NCBI GenBank assembly: GCA_021787445.1
Contig: JAJYLV010000006.1
Location: 1-61,610 of the forward strand
Length of the DNA: 61,610 nucleotides
Reading direction: 5' to 3'
Source: Chloroflexota bacterium
Lineage (GTDB): Bacteria > Chloroflexota > Limnocylindria > P2-11E
A program made the position numbers and the translations under genes. A model generated the notes under the pieces. It ran no database searches, was not told the DNA's origin, and was given only the letters and a program-made list of their open reading frames with translations. Positions 37,572-46,700 of the stretch are shown one piece after another (the first letter of the stretch is position 1; the number at the start of each line of letters is the position of its first letter).

Positions 37572-38846
37572 CTAAGCGCTGCTCGCCTGCTCGCCCTCGA
37601 GGACCAGCTGCTCGTTCTTGCTGAGCAGCAGGGGCTTCATCTTCCCCTCGATGCTCTCGTCCGTCACGACGACGCGGCGCACGTCGCTGCGCGACGGGAT
37701 CTCGTACATCACGTCGAGGAGGACCTCCTCGATGATCGTGCGGAGCCCGCGCGCGCCGGTCTTGCGCTTGACCGCGCCGCGCGCGGCGGCGCTCAGCGCG
37801 TCGTCGGTGAGCTGCAGCTCGACCTTGTCGAGCGCGAGGAACTTCTGGTACTGCTTCACGATCGCGTTCTTCGGCTCGGTGAGGATGCGCAGCAGGTCGT
37901 TCTCATCGAGCGCGTGGAGCGGAACGATGACCGGAAGGCGGCCGATGAACTCGGGGATAAGGCCGTACTTCAGCAGGTCGTCGGGCATGACCTGCTCGAG
38001 CACCGCCGTCGTCTCCTTGGTGTTGTCGCGGAGGGTCGCGCCGAAACCCATCGTCTTCTTGCCGACACGCGACTCGACGATCTTCTCGAGCCCTTCGAAC
38101 GCGCCGCCGCAGATGAAGAGGATGTTCGTCGTGTCGATCTGGATGAAGTCCTGGTGCGGATGCTTGCGGCCGCCCTGCGGCGGGACGTTCGCGACCGTGC
38201 CCTCGAGGATCTTCAGCAGGGCCTGCTGGACGCCCTCGCCGGAGACGTCGCGCGTGATCGAGGGGTTGTCGCTCTTGCGGGCGATCTTGTCGATCTCGTC
38301 GATGTAGATGATCCCGCGCTGCGCGCGATTCAGGTCGAAGTCGGCCGCCTGGATGAGCCGTAGAAGGATGTTCTCCACGTCCTCGCCGACATAGCCGGCT
38401 TCGGTGAGGCTCGTCGCGTCCGCGATGGAGAACGGGACGTCGAGGATGCGCGCGAGGGTCTGAGCGAGCAGCGTCTTGCCGCAGCCGGTCGGCCCGATGA
38501 GGAGGATGTTCGACTTCCCGAGCTCGACGTCGTCGACGCGGTGTCCCGCGCCGACGCGCTTGTAGTGGTTGTACACGGCGACGGAGAGCACGCGCTTCGC
38601 CTTCTCCTGGCCGATGACGTACTGGTCGAGGATCTCGTTGATCCGGCGAGGGCTCGGGATCTTCGCTCCCGTGACACGCGCCTTCGGCGTGTCCATGAAC
38701 TCTTCGTCGACGATCTCGCGGCAGAGGGTGATGCACTCGTCGCAGATGTAGACGCCCTGCCCCGCGATCAGCTTACGGACCTGGTCCTGGCTCTTGCCGC
38801 AGAAGGAGCAGCGGTAGGGCTTGCCGCCCTTGGCGGGAGTGGTCAC
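37572..38846 (-). CDS. clpX: ATP-dependent Clp protease ATP-binding subunit ClpX
   Basis: 424-residue AAA+ unfoldase. The N-terminal zinc-binding domain shows CSFCGKSQ and CDECITLC. Walker A is [14 protein letters not shown], Walker B is [12 protein letters not shown], and pore and sensor segments are [15 protein letters not shown] and [12 protein letters not shown]. An IGL/F-type ClpP-binding loop (KKTMGFGA region) is present. The GTG at 38846 overlaps the clpP TGA (GTGA), so protease and unfoldase are coupled. The tig-clpP-clpX order is classical. Confidence 0.96.
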   Translation of the reverse strand: MTTPAKGGKPYRCSFCGKSQDQVRKLIAGQGVYICDECITLCREIVDEEFMDTPKARVTGAKIPSPRRINEILDQYVIGQEKAKRVLSVAVYNHYKRVGAGHRVDDVELGKSNILLIGPTGCGKTLLAQTLARILDVPFSIADATSLTEAGYVGEDVENILLRLIQAADFDLNRAQRGIIYIDEIDKIARKSDNPSITRDVSGEGVQQALLKILEGTVANVPPQGGRKHPHQDFIQIDTTNILFICGGAFEGLEKIVESRVGKKTMGFGATLRDNTKETTAVLEQVMPDDLLKYGLIPEFIGRLPVIVPLHALDENDLLRILTEPKNAIVKQYQKFLALDKVELQLTDDALSAAARGAVKRKTGARGLRTIIEEVLLDVMYEIPSRSDVRRVVVTDESIEGKMKPLLLSKNEQLVLEGEQASSA

Positions 38847-39478
38847 GGGACGCTCACCGGCTCGGCCACCCGGTCGTGCTGGAGCGAGATGAGCGATTCC
38901 TTGCCGACGTAGACGTCGTCGATGAGCCCGTAGGCCTTGGCCTCCTCGGCGCTCATGAAGCGGTCGCGCTCGGAGTCGCGCCGGATGCGCTCGACCGGCT
39001 GCCCGCTGTGGTGGGCGAGGATCCGCGTGAGCTTGTCGACGAGCGTCTCGAGCTCCTTCACCTGGATGAGGACGTCCGGCGTGTTCCCACGGAACCCGCC
39101 CGACCCCTGGTGGATCATGATCCGCGAGTTCGGCAGCGCGAAGCGCTTTCCCTTCGCGCCCGCGGCGAGGAGCACCGCGGCCATCGACGCCGCCTGCCCG
39201 ATGCACACCGTGTTCACCGGTGCCTTGATGTACTGCATCGTGTCGTAGATGGCGAGGCCGCTCGTAACCACTCCGCCCGGCGAGTTGATGTAGAGGTAGA
39301 TGTCCTTCTCGGGGTCCTCCGACTCGAGGAAGAGGAGCTGGGCGATCACGAGGTTCGCCATCGTGTCCTCGATCGGATCGCCGATGAAGATGATGCGGTC
39401 CTTCAGCAGGCGGGAGAAGATGTCGTAGGCCCGCTCGCCGCGTCCCGACTGCTCTACGACCATGGGCACCAGCGTCAT
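38843..39478 (-). CDS. clpP: ATP-dependent Clp protease proteolytic subunit
   Basis: 211-residue serine protease that forms the ClpP barrel. The catalytic triad is Ser98 in GQAASMAAV, His123 in [10 protein letters not shown] and Asp172 in ERDRFM. A short propeptide precedes the conserved [19 protein letters not shown] 39478 has GAGGAGG about 7 bases upstream. It lies 85 bases after tig and overlaps clpX. Confidence 0.97.
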   Translation of the reverse strand: MTLVPMVVEQSGRGERAYDIFSRLLKDRIIFIGDPIEDTMANLVIAQLLFLESEDPEKDIYLYINSPGGVVTSGLAIYDTMQYIKAPVNTVCIGQAASMAAVLLAAGAKGKRFALPNSRIMIHQGSGGFRGNTPDVLIQVKELETLVDKLTRILAHHSGQPVERIRRDSERDRFMSAEEAKAYGLIDDVYVGKESLISLQHDRVAEPVSVP

Positions 39479-39563
39479 CCGGACCCTCCTCAGCGGTAGA
39501 CCTTTTGAGCGTACCAGACCCCTGGCGCGCGAAGGCCCTCTCCGTGCGGATGATCCCGCCTGG

Positions 39564-41141
39564 CTACTCCTTCTTGGTGAGGAGCTCCCGGATGGCCTCG
39601 CGACCTTCGGCCGTCGCGTTCGACCGCTCGGGGACGACGATCCCGGACGGTCCGTGCGGCGGAGCCGGCTGCGCGCTCTCGAGCGCCTGCTCGGCGTCGT
39701 CGCCTGCGCGCTCGGCCGGTCCGTGAACGTCGACGTCGGCGCCGAGCTCGCGCAGGATGGCGCGCTCCGCCTCCGGCGTCTCCAGGCCGATGAGCTTGTC
39801 GACGACCTTGCGGTCGCGCATCGAGCGGGCCATCGCCGCGAGGACCTGCGGCGAGCGGAGCGCCTGCGGGTCCTGCTGCGCGAGGGGCGTGAGGGCGACC
39901 TCTTGCGCGAGCTCGGTGCTCGAGACGGTGACGCCCTCCTTCTTCGCGATCGCGTCGAGGACGAGGAGCGAGCGCGCGCGCCGCTCGGCGGCGGAACGCC
40001 ACTGCTCGCGGATCTCGGCCTCGGTCCGCTTCGCCTGGAGGAGGAAGCGCTCCCAGGTGAGGCCGCGCTCCTCGACCCGCTGGCGGAGGTCGGCGAGGAG
40101 GTGCTCGATCTCGTCCTGGACGAGGACTTCGGGCACCTCGACCTCGCTCGTGGCGAGGGCGTGGTCCACGGCCGTGTCCGCCGCCGCGTCGCGGGCCTCG
40201 TGGAAGGCGCCGTGCGCGAGCTCGTCGCGCACCGCCTTGCGTAGCGCGGCGAGGTCGGCGACGCCGACGGTGCGGGCGAAGCTCTCGTCGAGCGGCGGGA
40301 GGACCTTTTCCGCGACCTGCGACACGCGCACGCTGAAGCTGCCCGTCCGCCCGCGCAGGTCCTCGTCGGCGTCCTCCGGGAAGGTCAGCTCCAGGGCGCG
40401 CTCCTCGGTCGCCTTCATGCCCACGATCCCCTCGGCGAGCCCGGGGACGACATTCGTCCGGCCGAGCTCGAGGTGCCCGTTGCGCGCCAGGGTCAGCTCG
40501 CGCGGCTTCGCGTCGGCAGGCTCCGACGGCAGCGGCGCGATCTTCGCGTCGATGTCGACGGTCACGACGTCGTCCTTCTCCGCCGGACGGTCGACCGGCC
40601 GCAGCTCGGCGTGGTGCTCGCGCATGTCCTCGATCACACGCTCGACATCCTCGTCGGTGGGGGCCTTCGGCTCGACCTTCGCGCCGTGCGACGCGTAGTC
40701 ACCGAGCTTCACCTCGGGGCGGACCGCGACGGTCGCGGTGTACGTCAGGTCCTTGCCGGGCTCGAAGGTGCCCATCTCGACGTTCGGGCGGTCGAGCGGA
40801 TCGACGTCGTGGGCCTGGAGGATCTCGCGGTACGTCTCGTCGATGACGTCCTCCGCGCCCTCGTTCCACAGGTGCTGCGTGCCGTAGTGCCGCTCGTAGA
40901 TGGCGCGCGGCGCCTTCCCGGGCCGGAAGCCGGGGATGTTCGCCTGCCGGTTGTGCTTCTCGAACTGGCGGTCGGCGGCCGAACGGAGGCGAGTCGCGTC
41001 GACCTCGACCTCGATCTTCGCGAGCGACCCCGCGAGCCGCTCGAAGCGGTAGCGGAACGAGCCGTCGGGCGACGTCGTGCGCTCGCCGCCGTCGGCGTGC
41101 GCGCTCGCGGTCGGGTCGGCTGTCTGGGGATCGGTCGACAT
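39564..41141 (-). CDS. tig: trigger factor
   Basis: 525-residue ribosome-associated chaperone and peptidyl-prolyl isomerase. The N-terminal ribosome-binding domain has the signature [20 protein letters not shown] near residue 90. The PPIase domain spans about 185-275 ([29 protein letters not shown]) and the helical C-domain follows. About 35 N-terminal residues and an 80-residue Pro/Glu-rich tail exceed the E. coli protein. ATG 41141 lies 10 bases after TACACT. It leads the tig-clpP-clpX group. Confidence 0.94.
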   Translation of the reverse strand: MSTDPQTADPTASAHADGGERTTSPDGSFRYRFERLAGSLAKIEVEVDATRLRSAADRQFEKHNRQANIPGFRPGKAPRAIYERHYGTQHLWNEGAEDVIDETYREILQAHDVDPLDRPNVEMGTFEPGKDLTYTATVAVRPEVKLGDYASHGAKVEPKAPTDEDVERVIEDMREHHAELRPVDRPAEKDDVVTVDIDAKIAPLPSEPADAKPRELTLARNGHLELGRTNVVPGLAEGIVGMKATEERALELTFPEDADEDLRGRTGSFSVRVSQVAEKVLPPLDESFARTVGVADLAALRKAVRDELAHGAFHEARDAAADTAVDHALATSEVEVPEVLVQDEIEHLLADLRQRVEERGLTWERFLLQAKRTEAEIREQWRSAAERRARSLLVLDAIAKKEGVTVSSTELAQEVALTPLAQQDPQALRSPQVLAAMARSMRDRKVVDKLIGLETPEAERAILRELGADVDVHGPAERAGDDAEQALESAQPAPPHGPSGIVVPERSNATAEGREAIRELLTKKE

Positions 41142-41150
41142 GGAGAGGTC

Positions 41151-41157
41151 TAGTGTA
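41151..41157. promoter_or_regulatory. overlapping divergent -10-like hexamers between tig and a small gene
   Basis: The plus strand reads TAGTGT (41151-41156) and the minus strand TACACT (41157-41152). The first is 16 bases before ATG 41173, the second 10 bases before the tig ATG. Two polymerases could not occupy both at once, so the two genes may be reciprocally expressed. Confidence 0.4.
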
Positions 41158-41172
41158 TGGCCGGTCACCCTC

Positions 41173-41496
41173 ATGTACTTCTACGAGATCCACGAAGGCG
41201 ACGACGACCTCAGTACGGCCGTCCTCTTGGCGCACGAGCGGGCTTTCACCCCGGACGAGTTCTTCGCGCTGGTGAAGAAGGCGCGCGCGCTCCTCGTCGA
41301 CAGCCACGAGGAGGACTCGCTCTCCGAGGCCGTCGCGAACGAGCTCGAGCGCTCGAGCGGCTTCATCCACGTGACCGACGACAAGCTCCTCGCGTCGGTG
41401 AACGTCGACGAGACCGAGGAGGGGACGTTCCTCGTCACCGCCGACGAGGCGGCGCGCACGGTCTACGTGCGCAGGGACGACCCCGGCGACAACTAG
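41173..41496 (+). CDS. uncharacterised small acidic protein
   Basis: 107 residues beginning MYFYEIHEGDDDLSTAVLLA. The predicted fold is alpha/beta with a helix in FTPDEFFALVKKARALLVD and strands near the end (GTFLVTADEAARTVYV). No catalytic motif, membrane segment or known family is recognised. It is divergent from tig with a 31-base gap. Confidence 0.7.
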   Translation: MYFYEIHEGDDDLSTAVLLAHERAFTPDEFFALVKKARALLVDSHEEDSLSEAVANELERSSGFIHVTDDKLLASVNVDETEEGTFLVTADEAARTVYVRRDDPGDN

Positions 41497-41503
41497 CCCG
41501 CGG

Positions 41504-41793
41504 GAGCGCATCGGCTTCGCCGGCCTCGGGATCATTGGGCCATGGCCGACTACGCGCCGAAGATCCTCGACGGCGACTTCGCGCCCGGCTTCATGGTCGA
41601 TCTCCAGCAGAAGGACCTGCGCCTCGTGCTCGACGCGGCCTACGCGTCGAAGACGCCGCTGCCGGGCACGTCTTTGTCACACGAGCTCTACACGTCGCTG
41701 CAGCGGAGCGGCGAGGGTCGCCTCGGGGATCACGCGCTCATCAAGGCGATCGAGCAGCTCGCAAGGACGGAGGCGCGCGCGAAGAAGGCGTAG
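41504..41793 (+). pseudogene. internally deleted 3-hydroxyisobutyrate dehydrogenase-family gene
   Basis: From 41504 one frame reads ERIGFAGLGIIG, the Rossmann start of beta-hydroxyacid dehydrogenases (normally IGFIGLGxMG). It breaks at about 41540. From ATG 41542 another frame gives 83 residues beginning MADYAPKILDGDFAPGF, then KDLRLVLDAAYASKTPLPG, the C-terminal part of the same family. About 200 central residues, including the catalytic Lys, are missing. The C-terminal piece could still be translated, but cannot be an enzyme. Confidence 0.82.
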
Positions 41794-41819
41794 CCGCCGA
41801 CACCCGTCCGGGTAACCTT

Positions 41820-41825
41820 TATGGT
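41820..41825 (+). promoter_or_regulatory. -10-like TATGGT of tRNA-Leu
   Basis: TATGGT lies 13 bases before the mature tRNA 5' end, a normal spacing for a short precursor leader. Confidence 0.4.
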
Positions 41826-41838
41826 GCGCTCGTCATTA

Positions 41839-41925
41839 GCCCGAGTGGCGGAATTGGCTTTACGCGTCGGCCCTAGGAGCCGATGGGGGTAACACCCCGT
41901 GTGGGTTCGAGTCCCACCTCGGGCA
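41839..41925 (+). tRNA. tRNA-Leu (anticodon TAG) with C at position 33
   Basis: Acceptor arms GCCCGAG and CTCGGGC pair perfectly, followed by discriminator A; CCA is not encoded. The anticodon stem is TCGGC/GCCGA with loop CCTAGGA, so the anticodon is TAG (41874-41876). A long variable arm (GGGG...CCCC) and a T arm with GTTCGAGTCC identify a class II leucine tRNA. Position 33 is C (41873) instead of the almost invariant U. Confidence 0.92.
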
Positions 41926-41943
41926 CAGCGCGGTACGAGACGC

Positions 41944-42333
41944 CTACGGACTGGCGGCGGGCAGGCCGAGAAGACGAGCGCCTTCGGTCATTCGAGCGTC
42001 GTAGGTCACGATCGCGTCCAGGTCGTCACCGAGCGAGGCGGCCGTAGCGAGGTGGATCGCGTCGAGCGTCCGGACGATGCGGGGCTCGAGCGATCCGGCC
42101 GCGTCCAGGATCTGGTCCGCGACGGCGACGAGGTCGATGGCCCTCAGCGCTTGTCGCGTCCGGCCGAGGGCTTCAGGACCGAGGTGGCGTACGGCGCGCA
42201 CCGCCTCCGCGCGAAGGAGCGCCGACGAGACGCGCCGGCCGCGTTCGCGCCCGAGATAGGATCGCAGCGCGCTTGAGCGTGGCTCCTCGATGACGAGCTT
42301 GACGAACGCCGACGTATCGAGGTAGAGCGTCAA
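41944..42333 (-). CDS. VapC-type PIN-domain toxin
   Basis: 129-residue PIN ribonuclease. The acidic residues are Asp6 in LYLDTSAFVKLV, Glu in LLRAEAVRAVRHL, Asp in TLDAIHLATAASLG and Asp in VTYDARMTEGA. All four metal ligands are present, so it looks active. The ATG overlaps the antitoxin TGA (ATGA). Its stop lies 19 bases beyond the tRNA-Leu 3' end, on the other strand. Confidence 0.92.
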   Translation of the reverse strand: MTLYLDTSAFVKLVIEEPRSSALRSYLGRERGRRVSSALLRAEAVRAVRHLGPEALGRTRQALRAIDLVAVADQILDAAGSLEPRIVRTLDAIHLATAASLGDDLDAIVTYDARMTEGARLLGLPAASP

Positions 42334-42602
42334 TCTCGTTCGGACCTGCCCTCATCTACGACCGCACTCGGCCGTCGCTGGCCGCGGCGCAGCCGCAGCG
42401 GCCGGACGCTCAAGAGGTCACCCTCGGCCCTGCGCACCAGCCCGCGGCGCTCGAGCTCCTTCAACCCGGACGCGCGCGGAGGCACCAGCAGACCCGCGGG
42501 ACGCCCGCGGTCAGTGATCTCGTACGTCTCGCCCTCCTCGGCGACCCTGCGCACGATCTCGCTCGCGCGCTGACGAAGCTCGCGGATCCCGACCGACCTC
42601 AT
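42330..42602 (-). CDS. Phd/YefM-type antitoxin
   Basis: 90 residues with the Phd/YefM pattern MRSVGIRELRQRASEIVRRV, then GETYEITDRGRPAGLLVPP. This is the DNA-binding dimerisation domain; a basic, disordered C-terminus for toxin neutralisation follows. It is paired with a VapC toxin. ATG 42602 directly abuts a 17-base palindrome that also covers its -10. Confidence 0.9.
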   Translation of the reverse strand: MRSVGIRELRQRASEIVRRVAEEGETYEITDRGRPAGLLVPPRASGLKELERRGLVRRAEGDLLSVRPLRLRRGQRRPSAVVDEGRSERD

Positions 42603-42619
42603 GTGCTACATCGTAGCAC
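42603..42619 (-). promoter_or_regulatory. operator and extended -10 of the Phd-VapC module
   Basis: GTGCTAC-ATC-GTAGCAC is a perfect inverted repeat ending at the antitoxin start codon. On the minus strand it contains TGCTACGAT, an extended -10 with TACGAT ending 7 bases before the ATG. Antitoxin binding would block its own promoter. Confidence 0.75.
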
Positions 42620-42634
42620 TTGTCGGATGCGCGC

Positions 42635-42910
42635 TTAGATCCACCTCCGACTGCGGTAGCCGCCGCCGTAGGAGCTCAGGTCGATGACCAGCGCCAGCAC
42701 GAGCCACAGCAGGCCTATGCCGTGGATCGCGCCGAGCGGCGCGAGCCACACGTAGACGAGCGTCGTCCAGGGCAGGAACAGGAAGCCGAGAACGGCGAGC
42801 GGCCACCCCGCGCGGAACGCGAACGCCCATCGCACGGGATCGAGGAGCCACCAGAAGACGATCGCGATGCGCGGGCCGATGAGCGCCCCGAGGGCGACGA
42901 CGCAGCACAT
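42635..42910 (-). CDS. small membrane protein with three predicted helices
   Basis: 91 residues. Hydrophobic stretches MCCVVALGALIGPRIAIVFW, then WPLAVLGFLFLPWTTLVYVWL, and IGLLWLVLALVIDL are joined by short loops. A GGYRSRRW tail ends it. Similar small multi-span proteins occur in actinobacteria without known function. It is divergent from the DUF922 lipoprotein gene. Confidence 0.75.
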   Translation of the reverse strand: MCCVVALGALIGPRIAIVFWWLLDPVRWAFAFRAGWPLAVLGFLFLPWTTLVYVWLAPLGAIHGIGLLWLVLALVIDLSSYGGGYRSRRWI

Positions 42911-42919
42911 GAGGCGCCG

Positions 42920-42925
42920 AGTCTA
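42920..42925 (-). promoter_or_regulatory. -10-like TAGACT of the small membrane protein gene
   Basis: TAGACT ends 9 bases before ATG 42910 and is identical to the hexamer at the start of the valS leader. Confidence 0.45.
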
Positions 42926-42972
42926 GGCACCGCGCGGCCCAACGCGGTCGCGCGGCATGCTATCAACAGGGT

Positions 42973-43764
42973 ATGAGGGGATGCGCGGATCGCGGCAGGC
43001 TTCTCCTTCCGGCGGTCGTCGCGCTCATGCTCGCGACGTGCACCCCTGCTCGCTCGACGCCGGGCGCCACGGCGAGCGCGTCGTCGGGGGCCGTCGCCGC
43101 CACGGCGTCGCCGAGCGTCCCGGCCGTTCCATCGCCCGCGCCGACGGCGACCCCGGCACCCGCCTCGACCGCGCCGGCGAGCGCGCAGGCCGTCCGGAAT
43201 GCCCCATGCGGCTCACATACGGACGCGACGGCATCGACACCGAGCGGGCCCATCCCCCTGAGCGTGACGTACGTCTGCTACGAGGTCAGCGGCGCGACCC
43301 CGGACGAGATCCGCGCCAGCATGGACGCGAGCCCCTCGCGGCCGAGGGACATCCACGAGAACACTTTCGAGGATGCGCTCACGCTCTGGAACTACCACGT
43401 GGATTGGACCGATGCGATGAGCGGAGGCGCCTGCCGCGCGACCTCCGTCACGCCGACGGTCGCCGTGTCGTTCACGTTCCCACGCTGGGTCGCGCCGCCG
43501 GACCCGCTTCCGGCGACCGTGTCCCGCTGGGACGCCTACGTCGCGGCGCTGGAGACGCACGAGAAGGGGCACGAGCAGAACGGGATCGACGCCGCGAGCG
43601 ACGCCATCATCCGCATCCGCGCGGTGAGCGTCAGCGACTGCGCGGACTTCGACGCCGCCGCGCAGGCGGCGACCGCCGCCGCGACCGCGGACGGCAACGC
43701 CGCGGACCAGCGCTACGACGCGACGACGGATCACGGCGCGACACAGGGCGCACGCTTCCCGTGA
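42973..43764 (+). CDS. DUF922 secreted zinc-protease-like lipoprotein
   Basis: 263 residues. A signal peptide with a possible lipobox (MLATC, Cys near residue 22) is followed by about 50 residues of Ala/Pro/Ser/Thr linker. The DUF922 domain then has ENTFEDALTLWNYHVDW and the zinc motif HEKGHEQNG near residues 196-200. DUF922 proteins are predicted secreted zinc-dependent proteases; no substrate is known. A TATCAA lies 6 bases before the ATG. It is convergent with the large propeller gene (19-base gap). Confidence 0.87.
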   Translation: MRGCADRGRLLLPAVVALMLATCTPARSTPGATASASSGAVAATASPSVPAVPSPAPTATPAPASTAPASAQAVRNAPCGSHTDATASTPSGPIPLSVTYVCYEVSGATPDEIRASMDASPSRPRDIHENTFEDALTLWNYHVDWTDAMSGGACRATSVTPTVAVSFTFPRWVAPPDPLPATVSRWDAYVAALETHEKGHEQNGIDAASDAIIRIRAVSVSDCADFDAAAQAATAAATADGNAADQRYDATTDHGATQGARFP

Positions 43765-43783
43765 GCCCCCGGCGCGTCGCGGC

Positions 43784-46700
43784 CTAGGTGCGCGCGGCCG
43801 CCCGCCCCGGGCGCCGCCCCGTCCGGAGAGCGAACGCGCTCGTGAGGACGAACACCGCGAGTCCGACGACGACCCCGATGACGCCGGGCAGCGGCGACGC
43901 GGCGGGTGCCGGCGGGACGACCGCGTGCAGGCTCGCGGCGAAGGCCGGCGGTCTCGTCGGCGCCGGCGGCGTGGTCGGGAGCGGGTGCCAGCCGAGCTGC
44001 GCGGCCAGGGCGGTCGCCTGCCGCGCCGTCGCGCGATCGCCGGCGGCATCGAACAGGGCGGCCGCGATGGCGGCCTGACGCGCCCGGTCCGCGCGCGCGC
44101 TTGCCACGGGGCCCGCGGAGGGAGCACCCGCCGCTGATCCGCCCGCGAGCGCGTACGCCTCCTGCGCCAGCGCCAGGGCGATGTTCGCGGCCGGCATCTG
44201 CACGGCGGTCAACCGCCCCGTCGCGCAGGCGACGTAGTACAGCCACTGGCCGGCGACCGTGACGGGTGTCACCGTGTTCGCCGCCTGCGCGGAGCACGAC
44301 TCGTCCGGGAGCGCGCCGATCACGGATCCGGTGGTCGCGTCGATCGCCGAGCCGCCGGCGAAGATGAGCCCACCGCCGGCGGTGGCGTGGGCACCCGCCG
44401 CCGGGAACGCGAAGGACAGGCCGGCGCGCCAGAAGATCGAGCGGCCGTCGGTGCGATCGAGCGCGGCCACTACGTCGCCGAGGGGCTTGTACGCCGACGG
44501 CGGGAGCGGAGGGGGAGGCGTCGAGGACACGACGACCGGCGGATGTGTCGACGCCTGGCTGGGGTGGACGGACACGAGCAGCACCCGCTGCGGCGTGAGA
44601 ACGAGCTGGAAACCGGTGTCGAACCACAGGACCGTCTCCCAGAGAGGACGCCCGGTCGTCGCATCGACCGCGACGATGCCGTCGGCGACCGGGCCCACGC
44701 CGCCCGGCTGCGCTCGGCTGAGGCCGAGCTGCACGCTCAGGTACACGGTCCCATCGGACGCGGCCATGTCGACGAGCGACGCGACGATCAAGTGGTGAGC
44801 GGCCTGATCGAGGGTCGAGTACGCACCGTGGCTGACGGCTCGGAGGTAGGCGGAGACGCTCTGGTCCGTCCCGAACGCGCCGAGGTCGCGGTCGATGACC
44901 TGCGAGGCGGGACCCTGCCCGTAGGGGAAGTCCGTGAGCGCACGCTGCCAGAGCCACCGTCCGCCGGAGGCCGCGCCGATCCACAGGGGCGGCGGCTGCA
45001 ATGCGTAGCCCGCAGCGCAGCTCGAGCGCAGGAGCGTGCAGTTCGCGATCAGGACCACGTCGCCTCGAGACGAGCTCGTCACGCGCAAGGTCGGCGCATC
45101 GGCATAGCCGCCGGACCTCGTGTTCCAGTAGGGGCGCGCGACCGGCGCGGGCAGCGGAAGCGTCCACAGCGGCGCCGCGCTCGACGCGCGGAGCGCCTCG
45201 AGCCGCAGCGGGAACGTTGGCGCGGCGGACGTCGCGCCCGATGCGCCCGGAAGGCCGCCGCCGGTACGTACGGCGTAGAGGGTCCCGTTCACGGCGGCCA
45301 TCTGCGCGCAGCCGGCGCTCGTCGGGAGCGGTCCCCAGGCCGGGTCTCCGCTCAGCGTCATCGCCTCCGGTCCCTCAAAGGGTGACGCCGTACCGAGACG
45401 GCTCCACGAGGGCGGCCACCAGATGCTGTCGCGCCGCTGCCCGCAGACGACGGCCGCGCGTCCGTCCGTAACGGCTGGCTCGGACCGGTAGTCGTGCTCG
45501 GCCCACAGGAGCTGCCCCGTCTCCGCGGCGAGGCCGGCGAGCCAGCCGGGGACGAGCACACCATCCGCGACGACCGGCGGAGCGCTTGAGGTCAGACTCG
45601 GCGTGTCCGTGCACTGGGGCACGACACCGGGCTTGCACGCCCGGCCCAGGTCCGTCGGCACGCGGAACGCGACCTTCGCGTTGGCCACGCTCGAGGAGAA
45701 GAGGAGCGCACTCGGATCGTCGTTCGTCGCTCCGGCGTCGTGGCCGGGCTGCGGCCACGATCCGGGATCGGGAAGCGGCGAGGGGAGCACGACGTCGAAG
45801 GGCGGGCTCGACCCGCTGAAGGGCGCGTAGATCGGCCAACCTCCCGAGGGGTCTCCGGCGGTGAGGACGTCGCCTTTCACCAGGACCGGCACGCTGAGCC
45901 GCCCTGTCCACGTGCCGCCGCGGAAGGGACCGATCTGCTGGTAGAGGAAGCCGCTCCGGTCCGCGATCCAAGGACTGCCGGCGTAGAGGGACACGGTCGT
46001 GCCTCTCATGTCGACGGCGCGGACCGTCACGCCGAAAGGCTGATCGAGGTGCTGCGTCCCGATGGGCGAGAACGCGAACGCCGAGGGCGGCCGCTCGACC
46101 TGGAACGGCGGCGAGGTCGTGCGCGGCGTGCCGTCGCGGTCGGCGACCGTGAGGCGGTCGTTGCCGGGAACGTCTAGGAAGTAGTCGACCTTGGCGACGC
46201 CGGCGCTGAAGGTGATGCTCTCGCCCGCGGCGCCCGAGCGGTCGACGCCGTCGAGCGCGTCGGTCAGGGTCGCGACGGCACCGGAGTAGTCGTTAAGAAC
46301 GGACCCGTCAGCGGCGAGCGCCGTGATGGTCGTGGTCGTGCCCTGGTCGCGGAAGACGTCCGGCAGGCGCGTCGGGGCGAACGAGAACGACGATGGGACG
46401 GGCACGTCGATCCGCGCTCCGAGCGTCCCCGACGTCTGGGCGCCGTCGCTCGAGGCCCTGACGACGATCTCGTCGTTCCCAAGCGTCGCCGACTGCGCCG
46501 CAGCGATCGTCACCGTCGACGTCGCGCCCCCGGAGGAGATGTCGACGATCGCCGGCGAGAACCTGGCGTTCACCCCCGCCGGGAGAGGGCCCGCGATCGA
46601 CAGCGCCACCCGGCGGTACGCGCTGGTCCAGCTCGGTCCCGGGGACACGGTCACCGTCGCGCTCGCGGACGTTCCGGCGCGGACCGCGAGGAAGCTGGGA

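Noticed and set aside
41181-41459. Minus-strand 92-codon frame opposite the small acidic protein
   Set aside because: Ser/Thr-rich shadow; the plus-strand frame has more protein-like composition and a plausible start.
41839-41943. Integrative element attached at tRNA-Leu
   Set aside because: No integrase and no repeat of the tRNA 3' end were found in the window.
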